From: Oscillospiraceae bacterium
GTDB taxonomy: Bacteria; Bacillota; Clostridia; Oscillospirales; Acutalibacteraceae
Assembly (NCBI GenBank): GCA_015066465.1
Contig: SVOI01000001.1
Location: 1 to 64,000, forward strand
DNA: 64,000 nt
Reading direction: 5' to 3'
Part shown: in pieces, positions 43,538 through 52,469 of the stretch
Layout: every line of letters starts with the position of its first letter
Numbering within the stretch: position 1 is the stretch's first letter
The notes under the pieces: generated by a model
What the model saw: the letters and a program-made list of their open reading frames with translations, nothing else
The model's database searches: none
Told to the model about the DNA's origin: nothing
Made by a program: the position numbers and the translations under genes

Positions 43538-44517
43538 TGCAGGAAATTAAATATTCAGTAATTGGTACTTCGTGGATTACAAACTCTTTTATAGAAGGTG
43601 CAAAATTAGTTGATGGGCTCCAGCTTGATGGCGTATATTCACGTTCAGAAGAAAAGGGAAATGCATTCGCTCAGGCGGTAGGAGCAAAAAGGGTTTTTAA
43701 ATCTATTGAAGAGGTAGCAGATTCAGATACAGATTTTGTTTATGTGGCGAGTCCTAACTCGTGCCACTATGAACAGTGTAAATTCCTTTTGGAAAATAAA
43801 AAACACGTAATATGTGAAAAGCCTGTTACAGTAACAAGTGAAGAGTTCTCAAAATTATTCTTTTTAGCAGAAGAAAATAACGTAAGATATTTTGAGGCTA
43901 TTATGTATATGCACACAAGTGCAAGATATGCACTGAAGGAAGCTATTCAGAGTATAGGAAATATTACTTCGGCACATTTCGATTACTCTCAGTTATCTTC
44001 AAAGTATGATATGCTTTTATCAGGTGGCTTGCCTAATATATTCAATCCTGAAATGAAAGCTGGCGCACTTAACGATTTGGGCATTTATTGTGTTTACCCA
44101 GCAATAGATTTGTTTGGTGAACCACAGGAGGTTACTGCACTTCAGCATTTTCTCTTTACAGGGGTAGATGGTGCAGGCTCTGCAATATTAAAGTATAAGG
44201 ATAAAATTATAACAGTTTCATACTCAAAGGTTGCAGAAGGCAGAGCGCCATCACAGATTTTAGGTGACGAAGGTGCTGTAACTATTGACGCCGTTTCACA
44301 ATTAAAGGGAATCAAGAATTTTGATAAAAAAGGTAATATTATTGATGAAATTGCTTCAGAGGATAAAATTACACTTATGTCAAATGAAGCAAGAAGTATG
44401 TATAATTTTATAACTGATTTTGAACACAATAAAGGTCTTTATTATGAATGTGCGACAATGAGTCAGAAGGTTCTTAACTGTATGGAAAAAATGAGGACAG
44501 ATAATGGCACAGAATGA
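43537..44517 (+). CDS. Gfo/Idh/MocA-family oxidoreductase (short form)
   Basis: A 326-residue NAD(P)-dependent oxidoreductase. KYSVIGTSWITNSFIEGA replaces the common GxGxxG loop by GTSWIT, a form seen in several members. KKHVICEKPVTV holds the EKP motif and ALNDLGIYCVYPAIDLFG the catalytic D-x3-Y-like segment. Translational overlap with the GH20 gene (TGATG) suggests a role in processing a released sugar, which is inference. ATG 43537 is preferred over the GTG one codon earlier. Confidence 0.82.
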   Translation: MQEIKYSVIGTSWITNSFIEGAKLVDGLQLDGVYSRSEEKGNAFAQAVGAKRVFKSIEEVADSDTDFVYVASPNSCHYEQCKFLLENKKHVICEKPVTVTSEEFSKLFFLAEENNVRYFEAIMYMHTSARYALKEAIQSIGNITSAHFDYSQLSSKYDMLLSGGLPNIFNPEMKAGALNDLGIYCVYPAIDLFGEPQEVTALQHFLFTGVDGAGSAILKYKDKIITVSYSKVAEGRAPSQILGDEGAVTIDAVSQLKGIKNFDKKGNIIDEIASEDKITLMSNEARSMYNFITDFEHNKGLYYECATMSQKVLNCMEKMRTDNGTE

Positions 44518-45190
44518 TATTTTGTCGTTGCAGAAAGAGCTTAAAGAGCTTTTACTTAATGAAGGTGTAAGTGACGTCGGTTTTTCATATTTAGGTAATG
44601 CAGATACGGGTGAATTGCAGAATGCAGTGAGCATTGTAGTGAAGCTTTCAGATGCGATTATTGATGAAATTACTTTGGAACCTACTCCTACATATTTTAA
44701 TCATTACAGAACAGTTAATGCATTTATTGACCGTTGTCTTTTAAAAGCAGGGTTGTTTTTAGAGTCAAAGGGATATAAATATATAACAGTAGCAGCTTCT
44801 CAGAGTATGCCGGGAACACCTTTTAACGGCAGATTTTCTCACAAGGAAGCGGCAAGAAAAGCAGGTCTTGGCACAATAGGTAAGAATTCATTGTTTTTAC
44901 ATAAAGAATATGGTGCAAGAGTAAGACTCGGCACAATAATCACAGATTGTCCCGTAGAAAGAGATTGTGAACTCATAAACGATATTTGTAAAGGTTGCAA
45001 TCTGTGTGTCAAAGCGTGTCCGTCAGGTGCAATTCTTGGTAATGATTGGCATGAAGGTGTAAAAAGAGAAGAGATTTTCAGTCCACAAATATGTAGCGAT
45101 TATATGAAGAAAGCGTATCATCATATTGGTCGTGGCGTAGTTTGTGGTATATGTATGAAGGTTTGTCCGGCTAATAATTCTAAAAATTAA
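44504..45190 (+). CDS. 4Fe-4S double-cluster protein related to epoxyqueuosine reductase
   Basis: A 228-residue iron-sulfur protein. The C-terminal half has two clusters: CKGCNLCVKACPSG and CGICMKVCPANN, with extra cysteines between. The N-terminal half includes ASQSMPGTPFNGRFSHKEAARKAGLGTIGKNSLFLHKEYG, a block shared with QueG (epoxyqueuosine reductase). At 228 residues it lacks QueG's C-terminal HEAT-like domain and part of its cobalamin domain, so it is better called QueG-like than queG. It overlaps the preceding oxidoreductase by 14 bases. Confidence 0.8.
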   Translation: MAQNDILSLQKELKELLLNEGVSDVGFSYLGNADTGELQNAVSIVVKLSDAIIDEITLEPTPTYFNHYRTVNAFIDRCLLKAGLFLESKGYKYITVAASQSMPGTPFNGRFSHKEAARKAGLGTIGKNSLFLHKEYGARVRLGTIITDCPVERDCELINDICKGCNLCVKACPSGAILGNDWHEGVKREEIFSPQICSDYMKKAYHHIGRGVVCGICMKVCPANNSKN

Positions 45191-45204
45191 AAGGCGGTGA
45201 TTTT

Positions 45205-45888
45205 ATGGCAAAAATTCTTGTTGCAGATGATGAACAGTTAATAAGAAAGCTTATTAACGATTGTCTTTCTAAGTCTGGTCACGAGATTTTGGAAGCAGCA
45301 GATGGCCTTGAGGCAATTAATATTTTTAAGAAGAATAAAGATATTGATATGGCACTTCTTGATATTATGATGCCTGAAATTGATGGCTGGGAGGTTTGCC
45401 GTAAAATCAGAGAAACAAGTGGTATTCCGATTGTTTTAGTTTCTGCAAGAAGTCAGGATTTTGACCAGATTATGGGCTTTGAATCTGGTGCAGATGATTA
45501 CGTTACAAAGCCATTTTCTTTGACAGTACTCACAAAGAGAGTAGATGCACTTTTAAAAAGAGGTGCTGCTCCTAAAGAAAAGAAAACGGAAAATGATAAT
45601 ATAACACTCGGCAGTTTAATTATAAATCCATTGGCTCACGAGGTTTATTTAGACGGAGTAGCCGTAGAATTTACGTTAAAGGAATATAAAATTCTTTTAA
45701 AGCTTGCTTCAAATCCAGGCAGAGTTTACACCCGAGAACAACTTTTAGATGAGGTCTGGGGTTATGAGTACGAGGGCGACACGAGAACAGTTGATTCTCA
45801 CGTTGCAAGACTCAGAACAAAGCTTTCAGAATGGGGAGTAAATCACATTAAAACCATTTATGGCACAGGTTATAAAATACAGATGTAG
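45205..45888 (+). CDS. OmpR-family response regulator
   Basis: A 227-residue two-domain regulator. The receiver carries DDE near the N-terminus, the phospho-acceptor D53 in LLDIMMPEIDG, the conserved S/T in VLVSAR and K in YVTKPFS. The C-terminal winged helix runs from about residue 130 (GSLIINPLAHEVYLDG) with WGYEYEGDTRTVDSHVARLRTKL as the recognition region. It pairs with the histidine kinase 14 bases downstream. Targets are unknown. Confidence 0.93.
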   Translation: MAKILVADDEQLIRKLINDCLSKSGHEILEAADGLEAINIFKKNKDIDMALLDIMMPEIDGWEVCRKIRETSGIPIVLVSARSQDFDQIMGFESGADDYVTKPFSLTVLTKRVDALLKRGAAPKEKKTENDNITLGSLIINPLAHEVYLDGVAVEFTLKEYKILLKLASNPGRVYTREQLLDEVWGYEYEGDTRTVDSHVARLRTKLSEWGVNHIKTIYGTGYKIQM

Positions 45889-45902
45889 GGAGAGATAAAG
45901 CG

Positions 45903-47333
45903 GTGAAGAAAAAACTCGGTATCAGATTTCGTGTTTTTCTTGAAGTTGGTGCAATATTCGTAGTTTCTCTTATCGCTTTAATAGTAGTTAACTCACAACT
46001 CCTTGATAACGTTTATTTGTGGAATGAAGAATTATCATTAAAACAAATGGCACAGGAATCAGAAGAACATATAGGTGATTATCAGAGTTTATTAAGAGAA
46101 TTTGAAGTCAAAAACGGCGTAAGCATTGACCTTTATGATAATAATGATAATTACGTTTATGAAGGTAGCGGTCGCTTTGTTTCTGGTAATAAGCTTATTG
46201 TTGTAAGCCGTGCTGAAAACGAGGATGGTAGTTACTTCAATATTTTGCAGGAAGAAAACAGTTCTACTCAGTATATACTCTATGGTAAGGATTTTTCTAA
46301 TGGTTATCATATAGAAATAACTTCTCAGAAAGACGTTATTCAGGAAAATGCCTCAATAGCAACACGTGTTACGACGTTAATCGCTGTGGTGGCGATGCTT
46401 TTAGCTCTTATATATATTTCTGGTTATGCTAAACGCTTTACAAAGCCGATTATAAAAATTACAGAAACAGCAAATAAAATGAGCAATCTTGATTTTTCGC
46501 AAAAGTGCGAAATCAACAGTAAAGATGAAATAGGTATATTGGCTGATAGCATAAACAAGCTTTCAGCTTCACTTGACACTGCTCTGACTGAATTAAAAAC
46601 AACAAACGAGCAGTTGGTAAGTGATATTGAAAAAGAAAGAAAATTAGAAAAAATGCGACAAGACTTTGTTTCGTCAGCATCTCACGAGTTAAAAACTCCT
46701 ATTGCTATAATTCGTGGTTACGCAGAGGGTCTTAAAATAAACGTCAGTGAAGAAGACACCGCAATGCAGGAGTATTGCGATATAATAATGAACGAAGCAG
46801 ATAAAATGAATTCACTTGTTTTAAGTCTTTTAGAAGCATCTTTATATTCTTCAGGAATGAAAACTCTTAATAAAGAAGATTTCGAGTTAAACGAATTTAT
46901 TAAAGAATATATGAAAGCGGCAAAGCCGATTTTTGAAGAAAAAGAAATAAATGCAAAATTTATAGACCCAGAAACTAAATTAATGGTTTTTGCAGATAAA
47001 TCACAGATAGAAAGAGTTCTTTCAAACTATATTTCAAACGCTTGTAGTCATACAAAAAATGAAAAAGAAATAATAGTTTCGGTTGAAGATTCAGGTGAAA
47101 AATATAAAGTTTCCGTTTATAATTCAGGTAGCTTTATTGATGATAAAGATAAAGATAATATTTTCAATTCATTTTACAGAGCAGACAAAGCCCACTCAAG
47201 AAAAGAAGGCCGTTTTGGTTTAGGGCTTTCTATTGTAAAATCTATAATGGATATGCACAAATGTGAATGTGGCTTTACTAATAAAGAGAATGGTGTAGAG
47301 TTCTGGTTTCAGATTGAAAAAGCGAAAGGTTAA
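45903..47333 (+). CDS. Sensor histidine kinase
   Basis: A 476-residue membrane kinase starting with GTG after AGGGAGAG. A first helix (about 12-30), an extracellular sensor region of about 120 residues, and a second helix (about 155-175) are followed by a HAMP domain (to about 230). The HisKA domain has H261 in SSASHELKTPIAIIRGYAEG, and the ATPase domain has NYISNACSHTKNE, then an F box and GRFGLGLSIVKSIM. The signal is not deducible from sequence. It likely phosphorylates the adjacent OmpR-type regulator. Confidence 0.93.
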   Translation: MKKKLGIRFRVFLEVGAIFVVSLIALIVVNSQLLDNVYLWNEELSLKQMAQESEEHIGDYQSLLREFEVKNGVSIDLYDNNDNYVYEGSGRFVSGNKLIVVSRAENEDGSYFNILQEENSSTQYILYGKDFSNGYHIEITSQKDVIQENASIATRVTTLIAVVAMLLALIYISGYAKRFTKPIIKITETANKMSNLDFSQKCEINSKDEIGILADSINKLSASLDTALTELKTTNEQLVSDIEKERKLEKMRQDFVSSASHELKTPIAIIRGYAEGLKINVSEEDTAMQEYCDIIMNEADKMNSLVLSLLEASLYSSGMKTLNKEDFELNEFIKEYMKAAKPIFEEKEINAKFIDPETKLMVFADKSQIERVLSNYISNACSHTKNEKEIIVSVEDSGEKYKVSVYNSGSFIDDKDKDNIFNSFYRADKAHSRKEGRFGLGLSIVKSIMDMHKCECGFTNKENGVEFWFQIEKAKG

Positions 47334-47336
47334 AAT

Positions 47337-48452
47337 ATGAAAATAAATTTTGTTATTCCTTGCCTTTTAGGTGTAGAAGGCATTATTGCAGATGAACTCC
47401 GTTCATTAGAAGCAGAAGACGTAAAAGCAGAAAACGGCAGAGTGCTTTTTTCAGGCGACGAAAATCTTCTTGCGAGAGTTAATATATGCTCACATTTTGC
47501 AGAAAGAGTGCAGATTTTAGTTGGTTCTTTTAAAGCAACAACATTTGAAGAATTGTTTCAGGGTACAAAAAATCTTCCTTGGGAACAATGGATTTTAAAA
47601 GATGATGCTTTCCCGGTAAAGGGGTATTCATTAAAATCAACTCTTTTCAGTGTAAGCGACTGTCAGGCAATTATTAAAAAGGCAGTTGTTGAAAGACTTA
47701 AATCAAAATATGGCATTTCGTGGTTCGATGAAACAGGTCCTACACATCAGATTCAGTTTTCAATTATGAATGACGAAGCAACTCTTTTAATAGATACTTC
47801 TGGTGCAGGGCTTCATAAAAGGGGTTACCGTTTACAAAGTAACTTTGCACCAATGAAAGAAACGTTGGCGGCGGCTATTTGTTCACTTGCAAAATTAAAG
47901 CATTACCACACTCTTTATGACCCTATGTGCGGTAGCGGTACTTTAATGATAGAAGGTGCTTTATATGCTCATAATATAGCACCAGGTTTAAATCGTCATT
48001 TTTCCGCAGAACGTTTTGAGGTGTTGCCTAAAAATATCTGGGCAGAAGAACGTGAAAGAGCAAGAAGTCTTGAAAAGATTGATACAGACTTCCAAGGGTT
48101 TGGTTCAGATATTGACGGTGAAACAATAAAACTTGCTATGGCGAATGCTGCACGTCTTCCAATAGGCAAAAAGCTTCATTTTGAAAAACGTGATATTAAA
48201 GATTTTCAAAGACATACTGAAAGAGGTACAGTCCTTGTTAACCCACCTTATGGTGAAAGACTTCTTGATTTACAAGAGGCTGAACGTCTTTACAGAGAAA
48301 TGGGGAGGGTGTTCCCACAAAGTCACGGCTGGAGTTATTATATAATTACACCTGACGAAGAATTTGAAACCTGCTTTGGGAGAAAAGCAGACAAACGAAG
48401 AAAATTATATAACGGTATGATTAAATGCCAGTTATATATGTATTTTAAATAA
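47337..48452 (+). CDS. THUMP-domain class I RNA methyltransferase (RlmL/YpsC type)
   Basis: A 371-residue SAM-dependent RNA guanine-N2 methyltransferase. The N-terminal THUMP-bearing region (about 1-160) binds RNA. The catalytic domain shows GAGLHKRGYR, MKETLAAAICSLAK, motif I as DPMCGSGTLMIEGAL and motif IV as VLVNPPYGERL. This NPPYGERL signature is typical of 23S rRNA m2G methyltransferases of the YpsC/RlmL-N group. Three bases separate it from the kinase gene. Confidence 0.9.
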   Translation: MKINFVIPCLLGVEGIIADELRSLEAEDVKAENGRVLFSGDENLLARVNICSHFAERVQILVGSFKATTFEELFQGTKNLPWEQWILKDDAFPVKGYSLKSTLFSVSDCQAIIKKAVVERLKSKYGISWFDETGPTHQIQFSIMNDEATLLIDTSGAGLHKRGYRLQSNFAPMKETLAAAICSLAKLKHYHTLYDPMCGSGTLMIEGALYAHNIAPGLNRHFSAERFEVLPKNIWAEERERARSLEKIDTDFQGFGSDIDGETIKLAMANAARLPIGKKLHFEKRDIKDFQRHTERGTVLVNPPYGERLLDLQEAERLYREMGRVFPQSHGWSYYIITPDEEFETCFGRKADKRRKLYNGMIKCQLYMYFK

Positions 48453-48479
48453 ATCTAATCTATGAGAGAAGATGGCTTT

Positions 48480-49415
48480 ATGAAACATATTTTTATTATC
48501 AATCCTGTTGCAGGTAATGGTATTGACCACACTGCTTACAGCGAAAAAATCAAGCAGGCGTTTTCAGAGCTTGGTATTGAAGATTATGAAATTTACGTAA
48601 CTACAGGTGTTGGTAATGCAAATGAATTTGCAAAAGAAAAAGTAGCTACGGGTGAACATATAAGATTTTACGCTTGTGGCGGTGACGGTACGCTTTCAGA
48701 AGTGGTTAACGCTTGTGCAGAGCAAAAAAATGCAGAGGTTGCGGCTATTCCTATGGGTAGTGGTAACGACTTTATAAGAATTTTCGGTAATAAAGAAGAT
48801 TTATTGGATTTAAAAGCACATATTACCGGAACTCCGATGGAGTTTGACCTTATTAAATACGGAGATCAATATGCAATTAATCAATGCTCAATGGGACTTG
48901 ATGCAGAGGTTTGTGCAAAACAGGCGGATTTTAAGAAGATACCGTTTTTATCACCGGAAACTGCATATACCGCAGCACTTCTTTATTGCTTTATAGGCAA
49001 AATGAAAAACACCTTTACTATTCAGTTCGATGATGACGAGCCTTTTACAAAGGATGTTCTTTTCTGCGTTGTAGGTAATTCCCGTTGGTATGGCGGTGGT
49101 TATATGGCTGCGCCGAAAGCACTCACTTATGACGGTCTTTTAGACTTTGTTGTTGTTGAAAAGAATTGCTCAAGACTTACACTTTTAGGTCTTATTGCAC
49201 CATATAAACGTGGTGAGCATTTAAGTTGGGAAAGAACTCACTTTAAACGAGGAAAAAAGATTACAATTAAAAGTAAAAAACCATCTGCAGTTAATTTTGA
49301 CGGTGAAGTAAAAATTGTAACAGAAGCAACGTTTAATATAGTTGAAAAGGCTATTAAATACGTTGTTCCGGCTAATTCTGATTTTTTAAAGAAAGTAGAA
49401 GAAGGTACTTTATAA
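48480..49415 (+). CDS. Diacylglycerol kinase-family lipid kinase (DagK/YegS type)
   Basis: A 311-residue lipid kinase. IINPVAGNG opens the DAGK catalytic domain, ACGGDGTLSEVVNA is the nucleotide-binding GGDGT block and AIPMGSGNDFIRIFG follows as expected. The C-terminal sandwich domain includes VVGNSRWYGGGYMAAPKAL and DGLLDFVVV. It would phosphorylate diacylglycerol or a similar lipid, and the next gene is a PlsC-like acyltransferase, so the pair fits phospholipid recycling. ATG 48480 (after GAGAGAAG) is preferred to ATG 48462, which has no ribosome site. It ends in a TAATG overlap. Confidence 0.88.
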   Translation: MKHIFIINPVAGNGIDHTAYSEKIKQAFSELGIEDYEIYVTTGVGNANEFAKEKVATGEHIRFYACGGDGTLSEVVNACAEQKNAEVAAIPMGSGNDFIRIFGNKEDLLDLKAHITGTPMEFDLIKYGDQYAINQCSMGLDAEVCAKQADFKKIPFLSPETAYTAALLYCFIGKMKNTFTIQFDDDEPFTKDVLFCVVGNSRWYGGGYMAAPKALTYDGLLDFVVVEKNCSRLTLLGLIAPYKRGEHLSWERTHFKRGKKITIKSKKPSAVNFDGEVKIVTEATFNIVEKAIKYVVPANSDFLKKVEEGTL

Positions 49416-50071
49416 TGACAAACTACGCAAAAAGCAACACAGGTTTTAAAATTTTATCTACTATATTAAAACCGATTTTTAAGTTCTGGTATTCACCTAA
49501 GCTTATAGGTAAAGAAAATATTCCTGAAAACGGTGCTATTGTAGTTGCTTGTAACCACAAGCACTTAATGGACCAATGTATGGTTATTATTTCAACAAAA
49601 AGACCAATTCACTATATGGCAAAAAGCGAATATTTTGAAAACAAAAAGGTTGCGTGGTTCTTTAAAGCGGCTGGTTGTATTCCTGTAAACAGAAATGGTC
49701 ACGATTCAGAGGCTAAAGATGCTGCAACTGAGGTTTTACAGTCAGGCGGTGCTTTAGGTATTTTCCCTGAGGGCACAAGAAATAAAACAGAAGATTTACT
49801 TATGCCGTTTAAATTTGGTGCAGTTTCCCTTGCTAAAAAGAATAACGCTTTAGTTATCCCTGTTGGTGTTTCAGGTGACTATAAATTCAGACCAAAAAAT
49901 CTCGTTGCAAGAATTGGTGAACCAATTGATGTAAGCGAAATGGATTTAGAAGAAGCAAACGAAAAACTCCACAAAGCAGTTGAAACACTCATTTTAGAAA
50001 ATCTCAAAGAAGGCAACGGAAGTGAGCAGGACTTCGAGAGGGCGAAGCATTCGGGATTGATTGAGAATTGA
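49415..50071 (+). CDS. plsC: 1-acyl-sn-glycerol-3-phosphate acyltransferase
   Basis: A 218-residue PlsC-family enzyme that acylates lysophosphatidate. Motif I is H48-x4-D53 in CNHKHLMDQ, and motif III is FPEGTRNKTEDLLMPFKFG; the short N-terminal hydrophobic segment anchors it to the membrane. The start overlaps the lipid kinase stop. Low-complexity GAATT-rich sequence and a bidirectional terminator follow. Confidence 0.9.
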   Translation: MTNYAKSNTGFKILSTILKPIFKFWYSPKLIGKENIPENGAIVVACNHKHLMDQCMVIISTKRPIHYMAKSEYFENKKVAWFFKAAGCIPVNRNGHDSEAKDAATEVLQSGGALGIFPEGTRNKTEDLLMPFKFGAVSLAKKNNALVIPVGVSGDYKFRPKNLVARIGEPIDVSEMDLEEANEKLHKAVETLILENLKEGNGSEQDFERAKHSGLIEN

Positions 50072-50098
50072 GAATTTGGAATATTTTAATTTGATAAA

Positions 50099-50140
50099 AA
50101 AATAGTTCATTGATTCAGTAAAAATCAATGAACTATTTTT
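50099..50140 (+). terminator. Bidirectional terminator between plsC and the XRE gene
   Basis: A 16-bp perfect stem (50100-50115 with 50123-50138) with a 7-base loop has A's on the left and T's on the right, so it can act on both strands. The last codon of the minus-strand XRE gene lies in its right arm. Confidence 0.88.
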
Positions 50141-50333
50141 CTATTCCCAATATATAATCTGAAGAAACATTGTAAAGTTCGCATAATTTAATTAGATGTC
50201 TTATAGGGAGTTCGTTTGCACCACGCTCATAACGAGCATACATGGTTTGAGAAGTTCCAAGATAATCAGCGACTTCTTGTTGAGTCATATCACTATCTTC
50301 TCGCAAATCCCTAATGATTTTGATGTATGTCAT
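50133..50333 (-). CDS. Small XRE-family repressor
   Basis: A 66-residue Cro/CI-type protein that is almost only the helix-turn-helix domain: LREDSDMTQQEVADYLGTSQTMYARYERGANELP (helices 2-3 at about 16-34). It has no extra domain, so it probably dimerises through the HTH and a short tail. It is divergent from the small HTH gene at 50437. The shared region holds a perfect 16-base palindrome, so autorepression and control of the divergent operon are likely. Confidence 0.88.
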   Translation of the reverse strand: MTYIKIIRDLREDSDMTQQEVADYLGTSQTMYARYERGANELPIRHLIKLCELYNVSSDYILGIEK

Positions 50334-50348
50334 ATAATCACCAAATTT

Positions 50349-50403
50349 ATTATACCAAGTAAATATATTTACTATTGACTTTAGTAAAAATTTGTATTAA
50401 AAT
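50349..50403. promoter_or_regulatory. Divergent promoter pair with candidate XRE operator
   Basis: Plus strand: TTGACT (50375-50380) and TAAAAT (50398-50403), 17 apart, drive the 50437 operon. Minus strand: an extended -10 TGGTATAAT (reverse complement of 50349-50357) drives the XRE gene. Between them lies the perfect palindrome AGTAAATATATTTACT (50358-50373). Its right half plus a further AGTAAA at 50383-50388 flanks the plus-strand -35 box. This is a compact operator layout for a small repressor. Confidence 0.65.
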
Positions 50404-50436
50404 GATGATGCAAAGAATATATTGAGGAGAAAAAAC

Positions 50437-50604
50437 ATGGCAGATATGGGGACAAAAGAAGCAGCTGAACTTTGGGGTGTCACTCAAAAGAAAGTTCAAG
50501 AATGGTGTAGGAAATGTAAAGATCCTAGAGTAACACAGGATAAAAAGGGGAGTCCATGGCATATTCCTAAAGATTTTCCTAATCCGTTTTTATATAATAA
50601 ATAG
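50437..50604 (+). CDS. Small helix-turn-helix DNA-binding protein
   Basis: A 55-residue protein. GTKEAAELWGVTQKKVQEWCRKC is an excisionase/MerR-like (HTH_17) fold, followed by KGSPWHIPKDFPNPFL, the wing usual for this group. In mobile contexts such proteins are excisionases, but no integrase is near, so a regulatory role is as likely. GAGGAGA lies six bases before ATG 50437; the TTG at 50422 is in front of that site. It heads the four-gene operon to 52751. Confidence 0.78.
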   Translation: MADMGTKEAAELWGVTQKKVQEWCRKCKDPRVTQDKKGSPWHIPKDFPNPFLYNK

Positions 50605-50618
50605 TAGGAGATGAGATT

Positions 50619-51608
50619 ATGAAAAAATGTGTAAAAAACTTTATATTATTTATGATAGCGGTTGCTTTAATTATAAGTTTTTGTTCTTGTGGTATTAGAG
50701 GTAAAGAGCCTACAGATAATACTGCAAAAAATCAAGATATAACATCTAATTTGATAATAAAAAATGTTAACTCTATTGATACCGGTTCACTACATACAGT
50801 TGCGGTTAGAACGGATGGTACTGTAGTAGCAACAGGGAATAATGAATATGGTCAGTGTAATGTAAGTGACTGGACAGATATTGTTTCGATTTCAGCGAGT
50901 GGTAATTTTACAGTTGGGTTGAAACAAGATGGTACTGTTGTTGCGGTCGGGGCTAATGGATCCGGCCAATGTAATGTTAGTGATTGGACAGATATTGTTT
51001 CTATTACAACTGTTGTTCCGGGTTGTTATGCGGTTGGTGGTAGCACAATAGGGGTAAAAAAAGATGGTACTGTTATCGCAATTGGTGAGATTGTTGAAGG
51101 CAATAGTGAATATGGATATTTAGATGTAACAGGTATAACAAATGTAGCAATGGTATCTGCTTCATATAATCATGCGGTTTTTTTAAAAAGAGATGGCACA
51201 GTTTTTGCGGTTGGCGATAATTCTTATGGTAAATGTAATGTTAATGGTTGGACAGATATAGTAAAGGTTGTAACTGGGGATGGGGATACAACTATAGGTC
51301 TAAAAAAAGATGGTACTGTAGTTGCTACTGGTTGTACAGGTGATGATGGTAATAGTTTAAATGTCGGAGATTGGAAAAATGTAACTGACATAGGTGGATT
51401 TGAGTGTTTTGTTTTAGGTGTTTCCACAACGGATGGCGCTTTATGTACTTGGGAGAATATGGATTTCTTGGATGAAACTATTGCTGTAACTGCTGAAGCA
51501 GACTATGTTGTAGGACTACTTCCTAATGGTACTTTGGTGGCTTGGGGAGATAACAGTTATGGACAAACTAATGTTTCGGGCTGGACAAACATAAAAATCA
51601 ATCAATAA
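50619..51608 (+). CDS. RCC1-repeat lipoprotein
   Basis: A 329-residue secreted protein. The signal segment FILFMIAVALIISFCSCG ends in a plausible lipobox cysteine (FCSC), so it is probably a lipoprotein. The rest is built of about six repeats of some 45 residues with the pattern DGTVVAxGxNxxGQCNVSDWTDI, an RCC1/BLIP-II-like beta-propeller. Such propellers mediate protein binding. The repeats are well conserved, with identical NVSDWTDIVSI blocks in the first two. The role is unknown. Part of the XRE-controlled unit. Confidence 0.8.
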   Translation: MKKCVKNFILFMIAVALIISFCSCGIRGKEPTDNTAKNQDITSNLIIKNVNSIDTGSLHTVAVRTDGTVVATGNNEYGQCNVSDWTDIVSISASGNFTVGLKQDGTVVAVGANGSGQCNVSDWTDIVSITTVVPGCYAVGGSTIGVKKDGTVIAIGEIVEGNSEYGYLDVTGITNVAMVSASYNHAVFLKRDGTVFAVGDNSYGKCNVNGWTDIVKVVTGDGDTTIGLKKDGTVVATGCTGDDGNSLNVGDWKNVTDIGGFECFVLGVSTTDGALCTWENMDFLDETIAVTAEADYVVGLLPNGTLVAWGDNSYGQTNVSGWTNIKINQ

Positions 51609-51660
51609 TTTATTTAAAGAATAATAAAATGTCGAGTTTTTATATAAGGAGAAATTTAAA

Positions 51661-52440
51661 ATGATATGTAAAAATTGTGGGAAAGAAAATGATGCAAATA
51701 TGAAGTATTGTGGTGAATGCGGTTCAAGGCTCACTGACATTTTAGAAGAAATAGTAGTAGAAACTGATAATAGCGTTAGTAGTAATACTGAAAGTGTTTC
51801 TGTGCAAGAAACTATGGGAGATGTGGAAGAAAAACCAAAAAAGCATAAATCAAAGATTATAGTTGCTTTTGTTGCTGTGGTAGCAGTATTTATATGTGTT
51901 TTTGCAATATTTGGTAATAGTGGCAAGATTAATGGTGTAAGTGCAGATACATATCAGGAATGTACAAGAATAATGAAACTTATATCAAATGAAGCATATA
52001 TTAACAAAACTGCGAGCAATGTAGAAAACGCCTTATATCAAGAATATGGAACTGATTTAGGTTCAGTAACTATTGGTGAATTAAGAAATTATATTTTTGA
52101 AAACAGTGGTTTATTAGAATTATCAGATGATATAACAAATATTCCAATGAGTACGATAAATGATGAAATTTTAGCAAAATTTGTTGTTTGTCAATATGCA
52201 TTTGTAATAGAGGAAATATTAGTTAGAGGTTCGGAATGTTCAGTTTTTACGATAATGGCTCCGTACAAGATTTCTAAAACGGGATGCTACGTAGTACGTT
52301 TTGACGAATGCAAAGATATTTATGGTAACTTCATATTAAAATATAAATTAATATATAATAATGCAAACGACATAGAAGATATACAAAAAGAAGTAGAAGA
52401 GATGTCTTTTTTTGCTGAATGCACAAGTCTTTTAGGTTGA
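51661..52440 (+). CDS. Zinc-ribbon membrane protein of unknown function
   Basis: A 259-residue protein. The N-terminal MICKNCGKENDANMKYCGECGSRL is a zinc-ribbon with two CxxC knuckles. An acidic Ser/Glu-rich linker follows, then one membrane helix (IIVAFVAVVAVFICVFAIF, about 63-81) and an extracellular domain of about 175 residues without recognised motifs. Proteins with a cytosolic zinc ribbon and a single helix are common in Clostridia and mostly uncharacterised. It sits between the RCC1 lipoprotein and a Ser/Gly/Tyr-rich peptide. Confidence 0.75.
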   Translation: MICKNCGKENDANMKYCGECGSRLTDILEEIVVETDNSVSSNTESVSVQETMGDVEEKPKKHKSKIIVAFVAVVAVFICVFAIFGNSGKINGVSADTYQECTRIMKLISNEAYINKTASNVENALYQEYGTDLGSVTIGELRNYIFENSGLLELSDDITNIPMSTINDEILAKFVVCQYAFVIEEILVRGSECSVFTIMAPYKISKTGCYVVRFDECKDIYGNFILKYKLIYNNANDIEDIQKEVEEMSFFAECTSLLG

Positions 52441-52469
52441 GAAGAAAATTAAAAAAGGATGAATTTAGT

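Noticed and set aside
44504-45190. Annotation as queG
   Set aside because: The protein is only 228 residues and lacks the C-terminal domain and part of the cobalamin domain of true epoxyqueuosine reductases; only the iron-sulfur region and one block are shared.
50437-50604. Excisionase of an integrated mobile element
   Set aside because: The fold would allow it, but no integrase, attachment repeat or other mobile gene is seen nearby.
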